In this document: positions 63,133 to 64,000 of the stretch, one piece after another
How the letters are laid out: the number at the start of each line of letters is the position of its first letter
Position numbering within the stretch: the stretch's first letter is position 1
Assembly: GCA_029465975.1 (NCBI GenBank)
Contig: CM055741.1
Location: 10,294,479-10,358,478 of the forward strand
DNA from: Dallia pectoralis
Taxonomy: Eukaryota; Chordata; Actinopteri; Esociformes; Umbridae
DNA: 64,000 nt
Reading direction: 5' to 3'
The notes under the pieces: model-generated
Told to the model about the DNA's origin: nothing
Database searches by the model: none
Seen by the model: only the letters and a program-made list of their open reading frames with translations
Position numbers and translations under genes: made by a program

Positions 63133-63545
63133 TTGACTTACCACCCATATGTATGTTCTGCCCCTTCATTACGTGGTGACCCTGTCAACCAAAATAATTA
63201 TTGTCCATTTTACAAACTCTCTCATCTAGCTGAAATGTCACTGTCCCTGGTAAATAAGCAGCCACAACTTATTTACAACAAAAAGGTATTTTTTCCGGTC
63301 AGTCCCGGACATAACCCAGTCTTTGCTGATATGTTGATTTTAAATTACGTGATTGATAGTCTAGATAACAGGAAACACTTTGCATAACTTTTTATTGATC
63401 AATCACAACCTTTTGACACCAATAATCACTTGTTGCTCATCCGGAAATGGCTAATTTTTATTTACATGAATTCTATTGGTTCTAACTGTTTAAGTGTTAT
63501 ATGGTGTTTCTCCGATGGTTGGCCAGGCACATTGTAGGCGACAGT
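63133..63545 (+). mobile_element. Decayed LINE reverse-transcriptase fragment
   Basis: The plus-strand translation has DPVNQNNYCPFYKLSHLAEM, SLVNKQPQLIYNKK and VIDSLDNRKHFA, stop, LFIDQSQPFDTNNHLLLIR. These line up with the RT blocks of non-LTR elements (N-N-Y-R-P-I-S, and L-F-I-D-L-S-K-A-F-D-T-V-D-H). In-frame stops and lost residues show it is dead. The family (Rex1/L2-like) is uncertain. Confidence 0.7.
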
Positions 63546-64000
63546 CTGCATTTAATGTCTTGCAGAAATCTTTTTTGGTTAAAAAAACAATGTATGAATA
63601 TTTATTTTTGTGGGGTTTGATCCCCAGACTTTCCGTTGTTTCAAAATGATGTCCATACAGGGGTCATCGTAAGAGACATTTGGTCTCAGCGTGAACTTTC
63701 CCTTCTAAAATAAATGTTCTCCCACATCTTTATTTCACGGTTAATAAACGGTTAAGAAACTTTTCATTGTGATTTAAAAACTATAATAAGCTGTTGGCAA
63801 ACTGCACATTTTTTGTGAAATAGGCTTTGGTAAATTGTTTTCAGATGTTTTTGGTTTTAACTGCAAACCAATGCAATACAGTTGGATTTCAAAGGATTTT
63901 TGAATGTTTTCATTTTCTAGAAGAAATAGTGGATTATTTTAATACAGTGCTAGGTTACCAATACATTTGGCCATAATGAATTTATGAATGAATTTTTTTT
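63546..64000. other. AT-rich intronic sequence to window end
   Basis: No feature is recognised. It presumably still lies inside evi5l, since its remaining exons have not appeared. Confidence 0.45.

Overview
This is a 64 kb stretch of vertebrate nuclear DNA. It has multi-exon genes with GT-AG introns, many Tc1/mariner, hAT and LINE remnants, dense CA/GT microsatellites and long minisatellites. Protein similarity and the transposon families point to a teleost fish. Repeated fragments of a palindromic repeat around a GTGTCCCAAATGGC-like core, and Tc1 and SINE pieces that I associate with salmonids and pikes, suggest Protacanthopterygii (Esociformes or Salmoniformes). That last step is inference from memory of repeat families. 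There is no prokaryotic, viral or plasmid gene set.

Layout: 1-14 kb is mostly gene-free and rich in tandem repeats (29-, 16-, 32-, 41-, 15- and 26/36-bp units, CA/GT tracts). 14.5-17.1 kb is one DNA transposon with terminal inverted repeats, AAGTATACTT-rich ends and an internal three-exon gene-like unit. 17.3-20 kb holds a recent 5'-truncated LINE, a 10-bp minisatellite and two Tc1 relics. 23.0-27.4 kb (minus strand) is a complete CCN1/CYR61-like matricellular gene in five exons (384 aa), with a TATA box and a TEAD-type site upstream. 29.8-31.6 kb is a full-length but frameshifted Tc1 element that itself carries a 191-bp hAT-like insertion. 33.1-38.4 kb (minus strand) is ddx39a, the DECD-box RNA helicase of mRNA export, with eight coding exons (427 aa) and a non-coding first exon. 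From 47.0 kb to beyond the window end (plus strand) is evi5l, a TBC-domain Rab GAP; twelve coding exons (491 codons) are visible and the 3' part lies outside.

The introns of evi5l have taken up large amounts of repeat: a 1.3-kb 59-bp minisatellite starting at a splice donor, a 1.2-kb hAT element with a GTF2IRD2-like BED-finger protein, a SINE, a 64-bp duplication of one splice acceptor, a 1.5-kb 24-bp array and a 4.8-kb 64/52-bp satellite. The three genes have unrelated cell roles (extracellular matrix signalling, nuclear mRNA export, Rab/endosomal traffic) and do not form a functional cluster. Their linkage matters for genome history: in human, CCN1 and EVI5 lie on 1p22, whereas DDX39A and EVI5L lie on 19p13.

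I did not find a convincing new biological system. The best candidates for follow-up are the gene-bearing 14.5-17.1 kb transposon, two orphan exon-like segments (13.7 and 44.3 kb), and the repeat-duplicated splice sites in evi5l.
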